Part shown: positions 46,540-55,153 of the stretch, in pieces
Position numbering within the stretch: the first letter of the stretch is position 1
Layout: every line of letters begins with the position of its first letter
Source of the DNA: Undibacterium sp. KW1
GTDB lineage: Bacteria; Pseudomonadota; Gammaproteobacteria; Burkholderiales; Burkholderiaceae_D
Direction: 5' to 3'
Length of the DNA stretch: 64,000 nucleotides
Assembly: GCF_009937955.1 (NCBI RefSeq)
Contig: NZ_AP018439.1
Location: 6,076,001 to 6,140,000, forward strand
Translations under genes and position numbers: made by a program
The notes under the pieces: model-generated
The model's database searches: none
What the model was told of the DNA's origin: nothing
The model's input: only the letters and a program-made list of their open reading frames with translations

Positions 46540-46570
46540 GCACCAAAATGCAACATTTTGGTGCTTTTTT
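46540..46570 (+). terminator. Orphan intrinsic terminator on the plus strand
   Basis: A perfect 11-bp stem (GCACCAAAATG and its complement, 46540-46550 and 46554-46564) with a 3-nt loop is followed by six T (46565-46570). No plus-strand gene lies upstream. TTTGGTG at 46529-46535 can pair with CACCAAA at 46541-46547, giving a competing hairpin. On the minus strand the stem directly follows the stop of the hydrolase gene but lacks a U-tract. Confidence 0.7.
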
Positions 46571-46571
46571 A

Positions 46572-47129
46572 TTATTGTACTGGCTTTGCCGTTTTTGTGA
46601 TTAATGTGTTGAGCCAGTCCTGGCCTTGCTTCCAGCTACCCAGTCCAGAATCGCCATTGATATGGCCTTTCGCACCGATCAGGTGCAGCACCGCCCCCCA
46701 GCTTTTCGCCCAGGCTTGTGCAATTGACAGGTCACACCAGGGGTCGTCGCTGGATGCTACCACGACAACCGGAAACGGAAACCGGATCTGCGGCATGGGA
46801 TTAAATGTGGGTGCGGGGAAATTTTCCCTGCCCACATTTGGTGGAGCCACCAGGAATGCCGCCCTGACTTTGCTTTTATCCACAACGCCGGGCATATCTG
46901 ACGCCAGCCACCAGGCCGTCAGCGCACAACCCATACTATGCGCAACCAGCACTACTTCGTCAGGCACTGCATTGACAGCCGCTGATAAAGTGGCGACCCA
47001 CACATCCTTGACTGGATTATCCCAGTCTTGTTGCTCTACTCTTTTTACATTCGGTAATTCGGCTTCCCAGCGTGTTTGCCAGTGGCCGGGGCCGGAGCTA
47101 TACAGGCCGGGTAAAGTCAGTATCTGCAT
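46572..47129 (-). CDS. RBBP9/YdeN-family serine hydrolase
   Basis: A 185-residue small alpha/beta hydrolase. The N-terminal LTLPGLYSSGPGHWQTRWE and the nucleophile elbow VLVAHSMGCALTAWW (Ser) are typical of the RBBP9/YdeN family, and the Asp/His region is in SSDDPWC and in GHINGDSGLG. It is a predicted cytoplasmic hydrolase of unknown substrate. It starts 14 bp after the parB stop, so it is likely co-transcribed with the par genes. Confidence 0.85.
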   Translation of the reverse strand: MQILTLPGLYSSGPGHWQTRWEAELPNVKRVEQQDWDNPVKDVWVATLSAAVNAVPDEVVLVAHSMGCALTAWWLASDMPGVVDKSKVRAAFLVAPPNVGRENFPAPTFNPMPQIRFPFPVVVVASSDDPWCDLSIAQAWAKSWGAVLHLIGAKGHINGDSGLGSWKQGQDWLNTLITKTAKPVQ

Positions 47130-47142
47130 GGGTCAAATCTTT

Positions 47143-48036
47143 TTACTGTCCACGTATCTTTAAAATGATGCCATCCAGACTATCAAGGTCGGCAAAATCG
47201 ATCAGCATTTGCCCCCTGCCCTTGCTGCCTAATTTAAGGGCAACCTGGGTTGCCAGCAAATCAGACAGTTCTTCTTCAAGGCGGGTGATGTCACGGGATT
47301 TTTCTGCCTTGTCGCGCGGCTTGCCATTGGCGCTCATCTCAGCCGTGGTCTTGGCGACCAGCTTTTCTGCTTCACGGACAGACATGCGTTTGGCGACGAT
47401 CTGGTTGGCCAGTTGTATCTGGGTGGCGGCGTCGGTCACCAGCAGCGAACGGGCATGGCCCATGTCGATGTCACCGGCCATCAGCATGGTTTGCACCGGC
47501 TTGGCCAGGTTCAGCAGACGCAACAGGTTAGACACTGCACTGCGTGAGCGCCCTACTGCATTGGCTGCCTGCTCATGGGTAAATGAGAAATCCGTGATCA
47601 GCCTGTGTATGCCCTGGGCTTCCTCAAGAGGATTCAGGTCTTCACGCTGCATGTTCTCGATGAGAGCCATGGCGGCGGCGGCCTGGTCATCGACATCCTT
47701 GACCAGTACCGGCACTTCATCCATGCCTGCCATTTGCGAAGCGCGGAAACGGCGTTCACCGGCAATGATTTCGTAACGGGTTACGCCATTATTTTGTCCT
47801 ATCGGGCGAACCAGGATGGGTTGCATCAAACCCTGGGCCTTGATGGAGGCTGCCAGCTCGGCCAATGCGCCCTCGTCCATACGGGTACGGGGTTGGTACT
47901 TACCAGCTTGCATTTGTGCAACGTTGAGGCTGGTAGGGGCACCAGTGACGGTAGGTACGGCTTCGGCAAAGTCGGCGGCACCGCCGAGCAAGGCGTCCAG
48001 GCCACGGCCCAGACCTTTTTGTTTTTTGATCGACAT
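47143..48036 (-). CDS. parB: Chromosome partitioning protein ParB
   Basis: A 297-residue ParB/Spo0J-family CTPase-type parS-binding protein. The N-terminal KGLGRGLDALLGG, the ParB core with ERRFRASQMAGMDEVPVLV, and the HTH SFTHEQAANAVGRSRSAVSNLLRL are clear. It binds parS sites, of which several are in this window. It follows parA by 3 bp. Confidence 0.96.
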   Translation of the reverse strand: MSIKKQKGLGRGLDALLGGAADFAEAVPTVTGAPTSLNVAQMQAGKYQPRTRMDEGALAELAASIKAQGLMQPILVRPIGQNNGVTRYEIIAGERRFRASQMAGMDEVPVLVKDVDDQAAAAMALIENMQREDLNPLEEAQGIHRLITDFSFTHEQAANAVGRSRSAVSNLLRLLNLAKPVQTMLMAGDIDMGHARSLLVTDAATQIQLANQIVAKRMSVREAEKLVAKTTAEMSANGKPRDKAEKSRDITRLEEELSDLLATQVALKLGSKGRGQMLIDFADLDSLDGIILKIRGQ

Positions 48037-48038
48037 AC

Positions 48039-48815
48039 TTATTTTTCCAGTTGTTTAATTCTTTCCACCATCTCTGCACCAAAGGCGATATAGGCTTGCG
48101 CCCCTTTGGATGCAGGATCAAACACCACGCCGGGGATACCGTAAGATGGTGCTTCTGCCAGACGCACATTGCGCGGGATCAGGGTCTTGAAGACCTTGTC
48201 GCCAAAATGCTGCTCGAGCTGGTCAGAGACTTGTTGCGACAGCGTCATGCGCGGGTCAAACATCACGCGCAGCAGACCGACTATCTTCAGGTCAGGATTC
48301 AGGTTGGCCGAGACTTTCTTGATGGTATTGGCAAGATCGGACAAACCTTCCAGCGCATAGTATTCGCACTGCATGGGGATGATCACGCCATGGGCGGCGC
48401 ACAGGCCATTCAGAGTCAGCAGCGACAAGGCTGGCGGACAGTCGATGAGAATGAAGTCATAGTCAGCATCGACCTTGGCCAGAGCTTCACGCAGGCGTTT
48501 GTCGCGGTTATCCAGCGAGACCATTTCCACTTCTGCACCTGCAAGTTCACGGTTGGCCGGGAGAACATCAAAGCGCCCAGATTCTGAACGCTGCTTGGCG
48601 GTCGCAACGTCCGACATACCAAGCAGAACTTCATAGATGGAAGCAGTCAGCTTGGCCTTGTTGATACCAGCGCCCATGGTGGCATTACCCTGGGGGTCGA
48701 GATCAACCAGTAAGACACGTTGATCGAGTTTCGCCAGGCCTGCGGCGAGATTGACGGTAGTGGTGGTTTTACCCACGCCACCTTTTTGATTTGCTACACA
48801 AAAGATTTTTGCCAT
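48039..48815 (-). CDS. parA: Chromosome partitioning ATPase ParA
   Basis: A 258-residue ParA/Soj-type ATPase with the deviant Walker A motif CVANQKGGVGKTTTTVNLAAGLA at the N-terminus and the DLDPQGNATMG segment. It moves ParB-parS complexes along the nucleoid. It is the third gene of mnmG-rsmG-parA-parB and starts 17 bp after rsmG. Confidence 0.96.
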   Translation of the reverse strand: MAKIFCVANQKGGVGKTTTTVNLAAGLAKLDQRVLLVDLDPQGNATMGAGINKAKLTASIYEVLLGMSDVATAKQRSESGRFDVLPANRELAGAEVEMVSLDNRDKRLREALAKVDADYDFILIDCPPALSLLTLNGLCAAHGVIIPMQCEYYALEGLSDLANTIKKVSANLNPDLKIVGLLRVMFDPRMTLSQQVSDQLEQHFGDKVFKTLIPRNVRLAEAPSYGIPGVVFDPASKGAQAYIAFGAEMVERIKQLEK

Positions 48816-48831
48816 AGAGGTTTCCGTGAGA

Positions 48832-49482
48832 TCAGGCCTGGGTTTTCTTGATAAAGACGAGGTGACGTTCTGCCTGTAAACCAGGCACCGTCAAGGCTTG
48901 CAACTTATCCACATGCCAGCCAGCAGGCAGGCTATCTATTTCCTGCTTCGGTTCCACGCCTTTCATGGCGATGAACTGGCCACCATCCGCCAGCAGGTGA
49001 CCGGACCAATTGACGAAATTGGCCAGCTCAGAAAATGCGCGTGAAGTGATGACGTCAAATGCTTCTTTGACCTGCAGAGCTTCTACCCTGCCAGTATGGA
49101 CGGTGACATTCTTCAAACCCAGCTCAGTCTTGGCCTGGGTCAGGAAGGCAGTCTTTTTACTGACCGTATCTATCATGGACACTTTTGCCTGTGGATAAGT
49201 AATGGCCAGCATCATACCGGGCAAACCACCACCGGCACCTACATCCAGTATATTTTTTGCATCCTTGAATGCCGGAGCCGCAGAAAGCGAATCCAGCAAA
49301 TGTTGCCTGACCATTTCTTTGGGGTCGCGGATAGCCGTCAGGTTATAAACAGAGTTCCATTTTGACAATAATGACAAATAAGCAATCATGTTATCAATTT
49401 GATCATTATTTAGATCCAGCGCCAATTCCTCAACACCGCTCTGTAACATCGATCTTAACTGTGCTTGTTCCACGTGAATCAT
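48832..49482 (-). CDS. rsmG: 16S rRNA (guanine-N7) methyltransferase
   Basis: A 216-residue SAM-dependent methyltransferase (GidB) that methylates G527 of 16S rRNA. The motif I is ILDVGAGGGLPGMMLA and the N-terminus has WNSVYNLTAIRDPKEMVRQHLLDSL. Its loss gives streptomycin resistance in other species. The first codons overlap a parS-like site at 49466-49481. Confidence 0.96.
   Translation of the reverse strand: MIHVEQAQLRSMLQSGVEELALDLNNDQIDNMIAYLSLLSKWNSVYNLTAIRDPKEMVRQHLLDSLSAAPAFKDAKNILDVGAGGGLPGMMLAITYPQAKVSMIDTVSKKTAFLTQAKTELGLKNVTVHTGRVEALQVKEAFDVITSRAFSELANFVNWSGHLLADGGQFIAMKGVEPKQEIDSLPAGWHVDKLQALTVPGLQAERHLVFIKKTQA
49466..49481. promoter_or_regulatory. parS-like site at the rsmG start
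   Basis: TGTTCCACGTGAATCA differs at one place from the consensus TGTTNCACGTGAAACA and overlaps the first codons of rsmG. A ParB-binding site is likely. Confidence 0.75.
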
Positions 49483-49602
49483 ACGGCCCCACCCTCGATT
49501 AACTTCTTGTTTTTCATTTCAGTTTTATTTTTCGTTTTAATTTATTGTGCTTGGCAGGCATACTCATGCCAATGCGCTTGCAAAAACACGCCTGCAATCT
49601 GA

Positions 49603-49618
49603 TGTTCCACGTGAATCA
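49603..49618. promoter_or_regulatory. parS-like site at the mnmG stop
   Basis: TGTTCCACGTGAATCA, the same sequence as at 49466, covers the stop codon of mnmG. Confidence 0.75.
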
Positions 49619-51571
49619 ATCTACTGGGGTGTCAGCAACCGTCTCAGGCATTACATCTGCATTCGCCATGAACTCTTTAAAACCACGCTTCTTCAGATGT
49701 ACCAAAAGCAGGGAAATCGCGGCAGGCGTCACGCCAGAAATACGGCCACACTGGCCAAGGCTTTCAGGCTGATGCTTGTTCAGTTTTTGCCTGACTTCGA
49801 TAGAAAGCCCATTGACTTCCATATAGTCAAAGCCAACTGGCATTTTGAGATTTTCAAAATGCGCATGGCGTTCAACCTCTTTGGCCTGCCTGTCGATATA
49901 ACCGGCATACTTGACCTGTATCTCCACCTGCTCGCGCACATGTGGATCAAGCACACCTGGCCCGGCCAGTTCCTGCCCTTCCACACCTTGCAGACTCATG
50001 AGGCTTTCATAAGTCACTTGTGGACGACGCAATAAATCAGCCAGGGAATATTCACGCTCCAAAGCCTTGCCAACGACACGCTCAGCTTCTACATCTGCAA
50101 GGATGCGCGGATTGACCCAGGTCGAGCGCAGCCTCTCCATTTCACGTGAAACACTTTCACGCTTTTCTTCAAACTGCTGCCACTGCGCATCGCTGACGCA
50201 ACCGAGTTGACGTCCTATCTCAGTCAGGCGCATATCGGCATTATCTTCACGCAGACTGAGGCGGAATTCGGCACGGCTGGTGAACATGCGGTAAGGTTCT
50301 TGCACGCCCTTGGTAATCAGGTCATCCACCAGCACACCGAGATAAGCTTCATCACGGCGCGGCACCCAGGCTTCTTTACCCTGGGTTTTCAGTGCTGCAT
50401 TCAAGCCTGCCAACATACCTTGAGCTGCTGCTTCTTCGTAACCTGTCGTGCCGTTAATCTGCCCGGCAAAGAACAAGCCCTCAATTTGGCGAGTCTCCAG
50501 CGACGATTTCAAACCACGCGGGTCAAAATAATCATACTCAATCGCATAGCCAGGACGCAGGATGTAAGCGTTTTCCATACCGCGCATGGAACGCACGAGG
50601 TCCAGCTGCACATCAAAAGGCAGGCTGGTAGAGATACCATTAGGGTAAAACTCATTGGTCGTCAGGCCTTCAGGCTCCAGGAAAATCTGGTGCGACTCTT
50701 TGCTGGCGAAGCGGTGTATTTTGTCTTCTATCGATGGGCAATAGCGTGGCCCTACCCCTTCAATAACCCCCGTGTACATGGGGCTGCGGTCCAGACCGGC
50801 CCGGATAATGTCGTGGGTTTTTTCATTGGTATGGGTAATCCAGCATGGCAACTGCCTTGGATGCATGCTGGAATTGCCCATATAAGAGAACACTGGCACA
50901 GGATCAAGATCACCCGGCTGTTCTTGCATCAGTGAAAAATCGATGCTGCGACCATCTATACGTGGTGGCGTACCAGTCTTCAAACGACCTTGTGGCAGCG
51001 CCAGCTCTTTCAAACGAACAGACAAAGATATCGCTGGCGGGTCACCGGCACGGCCTGCCGAGTAGTTATTCAAGCCCACGTGAATCTTCCCATCAAGGAA
51101 AGTACCTGCTGTCAGCACGACGGCGCGGGCGCGGAACCTGATGCCAACCTGGGTCACGGCACCGACAACACGGTTACCTTCGACCAGCAAATCATCGACA
51201 GCCTGCTGGAACAACCACAGATTAGGCTGATTTTCCAGGCGACTACGTATCGCCTGCTTGTACAAAATACGGTCCGCCTGGGCACGGGTGGCACGCACTG
51301 CTGGGCCTTTGGATGAATTCAGGATACGGAATTGTATGCCTGCCTCATCAGTGGCAATCGCCATGGCACCGCCCATGGCATCGACCTCCTTCACCAGATG
51401 ACCCTTACCTATCCCACCTATGGATGGGTTGCAAGACATCTGACCCAGGGTCTCGATATTATGGGTCAACAACAGTGTAGATTGCCCCATACGAGCAGAG
51501 GCAAGTGCAGCTTCGGTACCGGCGTGACCGCCGCCGACGACGATAACATCGAATTCTTTTGGATAAAACAT
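49616..51571 (-). CDS. mnmG: tRNA uridine-5-carboxymethylaminomethyl modification enzyme MnmG (GidA)
   Basis: A 651-residue FAD enzyme that, with MnmE, modifies the wobble uridine of tRNA. The dinucleotide motif [19 protein letters not shown] is at the N-terminus and [21 protein letters not shown] follows. It is first in the mnmG-rsmG-parA-parB run. A parS-like palindrome lies inside the gene at 50138-50153. Length is as expected. Confidence 0.97.
   Translation of the reverse strand: MFYPKEFDVIVVGGGHAGTEAALASARMGQSTLLLTHNIETLGQMSCNPSIGGIGKGHLVKEVDAMGGAMAIATDEAGIQFRILNSSKGPAVRATRAQADRILYKQAIRSRLENQPNLWLFQQAVDDLLVEGNRVVGAVTQVGIRFRARAVVLTAGTFLDGKIHVGLNNYSAGRAGDPPAISLSVRLKELALPQGRLKTGTPPRIDGRSIDFSLMQEQPGDLDPVPVFSYMGNSSMHPRQLPCWITHTNEKTHDIIRAGLDRSPMYTGVIEGVGPRYCPSIEDKIHRFASKESHQIFLEPEGLTTNEFYPNGISTSLPFDVQLDLVRSMRGMENAYILRPGYAIEYDYFDPRGLKSSLETRQIEGLFFAGQINGTTGYEEAAAQGMLAGLNAALKTQGKEAWVPRRDEAYLGVLVDDLITKGVQEPYRMFTSRAEFRLSLREDNADMRLTEIGRQLGCVSDAQWQQFEEKRESVSREMERLRSTWVNPRILADVEAERVVGKALEREYSLADLLRRPQVTYESLMSLQGVEGQELAGPGVLDPHVREQVEIQVKYAGYIDRQAKEVERHAHFENLKMPVGFDYMEVNGLSIEVRQKLNKHQPESLGQCGRISGVTPAAISLLLVHLKKRGFKEFMANADVMPETVADTPVD
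50138..50153. promoter_or_regulatory. parS-like site within mnmG
   Basis: CATTTCACGTGAAACA matches the perfect 16-mer at 14 of 16 places, with the central TTTCACGTGAAA intact. It lies inside the coding sequence. Confidence 0.6.
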
Positions 51572-51669
51572 GGTGGATTTCTGAGAAACTTGGGACGGGA
51601 GGCACGATTATAGTTTGTTTTGCGCGTAAACTTTTGCAGAACTAAAGATTCTCTTTTTATTTAGAACCA

Positions 51670-51685
51670 TGTTTCACGTGAAACA
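51670..51685. promoter_or_regulatory. parS site upstream of mnmG
   Basis: TGTTTCACGTGAAACA is a perfect 16-bp parS palindrome in the gap between mnmG and the TauE gene. Confidence 0.92.
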
Positions 51686-51700
51686 TGAGCATCTGGACAT

Positions 51701-51724
51701 AAAAAATGGGACCAAAGTCCCATT
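51701..51724 (-). terminator. Intrinsic terminator of the TauE/SafE gene
   Basis: On the minus strand an AATGGGAC/GTCCCATT stem (plus-strand 51705-51712 and 51717-51724, 4-nt loop) is followed by six T (plus-strand A at 51701-51706). It lies 33 nt after the TauE/SafE stop and between the two perfect parS sites. Confidence 0.8.
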
Positions 51725-51737
51725 ATCACTAACTGAT

Positions 51738-51753
51738 TGTTTCACGTGAAACA
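51738..51753. promoter_or_regulatory. parS site downstream of the TauE gene
   Basis: A second perfect TGTTTCACGTGAAACA palindrome, 68 bp from the first. It lies directly after the TauE/SafE stop codon at 51757. Confidence 0.92.
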
Positions 51754-51756
51754 CTA

Positions 51757-52551
51757 CTATTTGAGAAAGCCATCGTAAGTCGTCTTGCATATCAGCGCCA
51801 CCACCACGCCAAGGAACATCTTGCGAACAAACGAGGTACCACGCTTTATTGCCAAATGACTACCTAAAATAGAACCGCCAACACCACATACCGCCATCGT
51901 CAAACCCAGCATCCAGAGTACGTGGCCGCTATAACCAAACCAGATAAGTGCCGCAGTATTGCAGGCAACATTCAATACCTTGGCTGCAGCAGAGGCACGC
52001 AGGAAGTCATAACCAAAGATACGCACGAACAAAAACATGAAGAAACTGCCTGTACCCGGCCCAAAGAAACCATCGTAAAACCCTATGCCTGCACCCACCA
52101 GCATAGCCATATAGGTTTCTTTTGACCCCGAGAATACAGGTCTATTGTCTGCACCAAACTCTTTCTTCATGAAGGTATAGACAGCCACAGCCACCAGGAT
52201 AAAGGGTAAAGCCTTGCGCAAATAGGTGGGCGGAATATGTGTCACAAGGAAAGCCCCGGCAAAAGAAAACGCAAATGCCATGAATGCGGCTGGTGCCACC
52301 ATGCTCCAGCGCAGGCTGACTGTCTTCATATAGCGAGTCGCTGCGACTGTCGTTCCCCAGATACCTGCCATCTTATTGGTACCCAGCAAGGTAGCAGGAG
52401 CCGTCCCTGGCATGAAAGAGAACAAGGCGGGAACCTGTATCAAACCACCGCCACCGACGATGGAATCAACAAAACCAGCAAAGAAGGCAGCCAGGGCTAA
52501 AAGAAAAATATCCATATTGAGCACGTTTGATTTGTAATGAGGGGTCATCAT
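51757..52551 (-). CDS. TauE/SafE-family sulfite/sulfonate exporter
   Basis: A 264-residue membrane protein of the TSUP family. Eight or so membrane segments are visible. The paired signature motifs are GFVDSIVGGGGLIQVPAL near the start and GIGFYDGFFGPGTGSFFMF in the middle. Members export or import sulfite, sulfonates or other organosulfur anions. The upstream start at 52551 has GAGG 4 nt upstream, while a start at 52515 also fits the first membrane segment. No sulfur-use genes lie beside it. Confidence 0.88.
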   Translation of the reverse strand: MMTPHYKSNVLNMDIFLLALAAFFAGFVDSIVGGGGLIQVPALFSFMPGTAPATLLGTNKMAGIWGTTVAATRYMKTVSLRWSMVAPAAFMAFAFSFAGAFLVTHIPPTYLRKALPFILVAVAVYTFMKKEFGADNRPVFSGSKETYMAMLVGAGIGFYDGFFGPGTGSFFMFLFVRIFGYDFLRASAAAKVLNVACNTAALIWFGYSGHVLWMLGLTMAVCGVGGSILGSHLAIKRGTSFVRKMFLGVVVALICKTTYDGFLK

Positions 52552-52751
52552 GTTGCCTCAAGAAAACACCTGAAGAAGCAAACATGGCACAAATAACTTA
52601 TACAGAAGCAAGCTGTGGGCAACAAGGTACAGGCCGTGCCATAACAGTTGCAGCAGTAGCTTGCCTGTTTGACTGGCTGTGACAAATCAGACAAGATGCA
52701 AATCCGGTGTAATCAACCTGTCGCTATGTGTCTTTCACAAGGATCAACGCA

Positions 52752-53627
52752 ATGAAGATATCCCTGTCTCTGATGTTTGCAGCATGCATCTTGTTCAGCA
52801 CCGGCAGTAAGGCGCAAGCAGAAATCGAAATCCCCTTATGGCAAAACGGCGCACCCGGCCTGCAACATCAACAGGCAGAGGCAGCAGAAGACAGGCATGA
52901 AACTGGCCGCCTCGACAGATACCTCAGCTATGTCAGCAAACCTACGCTGACCATTTATCCGGCCCCAGCCGACAAGGCCACTGGGACGGCGGTGCTGGTC
53001 GTACCAGGCGGTGGCTTCCGTTATGTCTGCATAGACAAGGAAGGCATAGAAGCCGCGCACTGGCTGAATGCCCAGGGGATCACCGCCGCCGTACTCAAAT
53101 ACCGCACCCCGGCACTGGATACCGAGCGCAAATGGAAAGCCATACAGCCTCTGACAGCAGACACCAGCCGCGCCATGCGGGTTCTGCGGCAACATGCAGC
53201 AGACTGGAAAATCGACAGCAAGAAGATAGGCGTACTCGGTTTCTCTGCTGGCGGCGTCATGGCCTTGCAACTGTTGATGAATCAGGATTAAGGCGACTCA
53301 GGCGCTGCGGACGCCACAGAAAAATTGGGCAACCGCGCAGACTTTATCGCCCTGGTATATACCGGGGTCCCCGGTGGAAAAATCCCAAAGGCCGGCAAGA
53401 ACACCCCGCCCGTATTCATAGTCCATGCCTCGGACGATCCCAAAGCCCCACCGGTGGTTGCCGCAAAAATCTATCAACAATTACTGGAAGGCGGTGCCCA
53501 GGCAGAACTGCATGCCTTCCGCCGTGGCGACCATGGCTTTGGCATGACACCCGCCAGCGGCAGCGTGCGCAACTGGACCAGCCTGTATGCCGACTGGATG
53601 CGCGATTTGAAACTGTTGGACAAATAA
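52752..53627 (+). pseudogene. Exported alpha/beta-hydrolase (acetyl-esterase type) interrupted by an in-frame stop
   Basis: The frame from ATG 52752 (ribosome binding site AAGGA) encodes a signal peptide (about 1-24), then an alpha/beta-hydrolase of the xylan-esterase/BD-FAE-like type with an oxyanion motif VLVVPGGGFRY and a nucleophile elbow GFSAGG. It stops at TAA 53289-53291. The same frame goes on without change to 53627 and carries the missing C-terminal part, with Asp in HASDDPKAPP and His in RRGDHGFGM. So only one codon, TAA, breaks the gene. It is a pseudogene by nonsense mutation or needs readthrough, or a sequencing error is present. Confidence 0.88.
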
Positions 53628-53689
53628 CATTGCTCGCGAAGTCCTTAAGGCCAGCATGTGCTAAGGTAGATATCCCTACAACGAGCTAA

Positions 53690-53850
53690 GAACCTGTTTA
53701 CGATCTGTAGCGAGCGTGCGTCAGCGGGGTCAGGGTAACCAAGCGCAGCGCAAAAAGCGGAATGTACTCTAGTACATGAGCATTTTGAGCAGCACATGAG
53801 CCCCGCGCAGACTCCGATTGCGCTCGCGCAGTAAGATCGAAAACAGGTTC
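53690..53850. mobile_element. MITE with ends like those of the IS5/IS427 element
   Basis: A 161-bp element with no coding capacity. Ends are GAACCTGTTTACGATCTG at 53690 and, on the complementary strand from 53850, GAACCTGTTTTCGATCTT. These are near-identical to the IS end GAACCTGTTCGAGATCTT. It is flanked by the direct repeat TAA (53687-53689 and 53851-53853), as is the IS. The inner sequence is also largely self-complementary. A transposase of the IS427 type could have moved it. It ends 20 bp before the iron-alcohol-dehydrogenase ATG. Confidence 0.85.
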
Positions 53851-53870
53851 TAAATGAAAATGAGATAAAG

Positions 53871-55028
53871 ATGAACGACTTTGAATTCAGAACCGTCCCC
53901 AGCCTGATCAGCCAAACCGGTGCAGCAACGCGCCTGGGCAAAATCATACGCCAGGAATTTCCAGCGATTAGCCATGTACTGCTGGTGACCGATGCCGGTT
54001 TCCTGCGTACCGGCCTGGTCCAACCTGCAATTGACAGCCTGGAAACGGAACAACTCAAAGTCAGCATTTTCTCCGATGTGATTGCCGATCCGCCAGAGTC
54101 CATCGTCTTGCAGGCAGTAGCCAATGCCCGTGACCTGCAAGTCGAACTGGTGGTCGGTCTGGGTGGTGGCAGCTCCATGGACGTGGCCAAACTCATCGCC
54201 ATCCTGGCAGGCAGTGATCAAAGCCTGTCCACCATGTATGGCATAGGCAATGTCAAAGGTAAGCGCCTGCCATTGATACAAATCCCGACCACGGCAGGCA
54301 CAGGTTCTGAAGTCACCCCTATCTCCATCGTCACCACCGGTGCCACCACCAAGATGGGTGTGGTCGCGCCGCAACTGTATGCCGACATCGCCATCCTCGA
54401 TGCGCACCTAACGACAGGCTTGCCAGCCAAGGTCACCGCTGCCACCGGCATTGATGCCATGGTGCATGCGATTGAAGCCTACACGACCAAGCACAAAAAG
54501 AACCCGCTGTCCGACATGCTGGCGGTACAGGCATTGAAATTACTCTGGAACAACATCGATGAAGCCTGCACCAATGGCGGCAACCTGGCGGCAAGGCAGG
54601 CCATGTTGCTGGGTGCCATGCTGGCCGGGCAGTCCTTTGCCAATGCGCCCTGCGCCGCAGTGCATGCGCTGGCCTATCCGGTGGGCGGCATCTTCCATGT
54701 GCCGCATGGTTTGTCGAACTCCCTGGTCTTGCCACACGTGCTGCGTTTCAATGCGAGCCACGCGGCTGAACTGTACGCAGAGCTGGCCGCCATCATCGCA
54801 CCAGCAGCCACAGGAACGGCAGAGCAGCGTTGCCACGCCATGATCAAGGCCATGGAAGACCTGGCAGTGCGGGTAGGGATAGAAACCCGCCTGAGCCAGG
54901 TAGGCATCACAGAGAAAGACCTGGACCAGCTCGCCAGCGACGCCATGTTGCAAACGCGCCTGCTGGGTAATAATCCACGTGAAGTAACGAAGGAAGATGC
55001 CAGGGCAATTTACGCAGCGGCTTTGTAA
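53871..55028 (+). CDS. Iron-containing alcohol dehydrogenase
   Basis: A 385-residue group III (iron-type) alcohol dehydrogenase. The NAD-binding motif is GLGGGSSMDVAK, the first metal-ligand region is in ATGIDAMVHAIEAY, and further ligands are seen in AVHALAYPVGGIFHVPHGLSNSLV. It oxidises or reduces an unknown alcohol or aldehyde. It sits alone, directly downstream of the MITE, so its original promoter may be separated or the MITE may supply one. A stem-loop follows the stop. Confidence 0.94.
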   Translation: MNDFEFRTVPSLISQTGAATRLGKIIRQEFPAISHVLLVTDAGFLRTGLVQPAIDSLETEQLKVSIFSDVIADPPESIVLQAVANARDLQVELVVGLGGGSSMDVAKLIAILAGSDQSLSTMYGIGNVKGKRLPLIQIPTTAGTGSEVTPISIVTTGATTKMGVVAPQLYADIAILDAHLTTGLPAKVTAATGIDAMVHAIEAYTTKHKKNPLSDMLAVQALKLLWNNIDEACTNGGNLAARQAMLLGAMLAGQSFANAPCAAVHALAYPVGGIFHVPHGLSNSLVLPHVLRFNASHAAELYAELAAIIAPAATGTAEQRCHAMIKAMEDLAVRVGIETRLSQVGITEKDLDQLASDAMLQTRLLGNNPREVTKEDARAIYAAAL

Positions 55029-55047
55029 GTAGAAGGATAGTAGTTGA

Positions 55048-55081
55048 GGACGGCGCATGGAGCGGTAGCTATGCACCGTCC
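55048..55081 (+). terminator. Stem-loop after the alcohol dehydrogenase gene
   Basis: GGACGG-c-GCAT (55048-55058) pairs with ATGC-a-CCGTCC (55071-55081), one mismatch. The U-tract is weak, so its action as a terminator is uncertain. Confidence 0.5.
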
Positions 55082-55153
55082 TTGCAAGCCTTGGCACATC
55101 ACATCTCCCCCGCATCACGCACCTCCTCAGTAGCCTGAAGGACGATTCCAGAC

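Noticed and set aside
51077..51088. Partial CACGTG-type motif in mnmG as a further parS site
   Set aside because: Only the core and one arm match; too many mismatches for a credible site.
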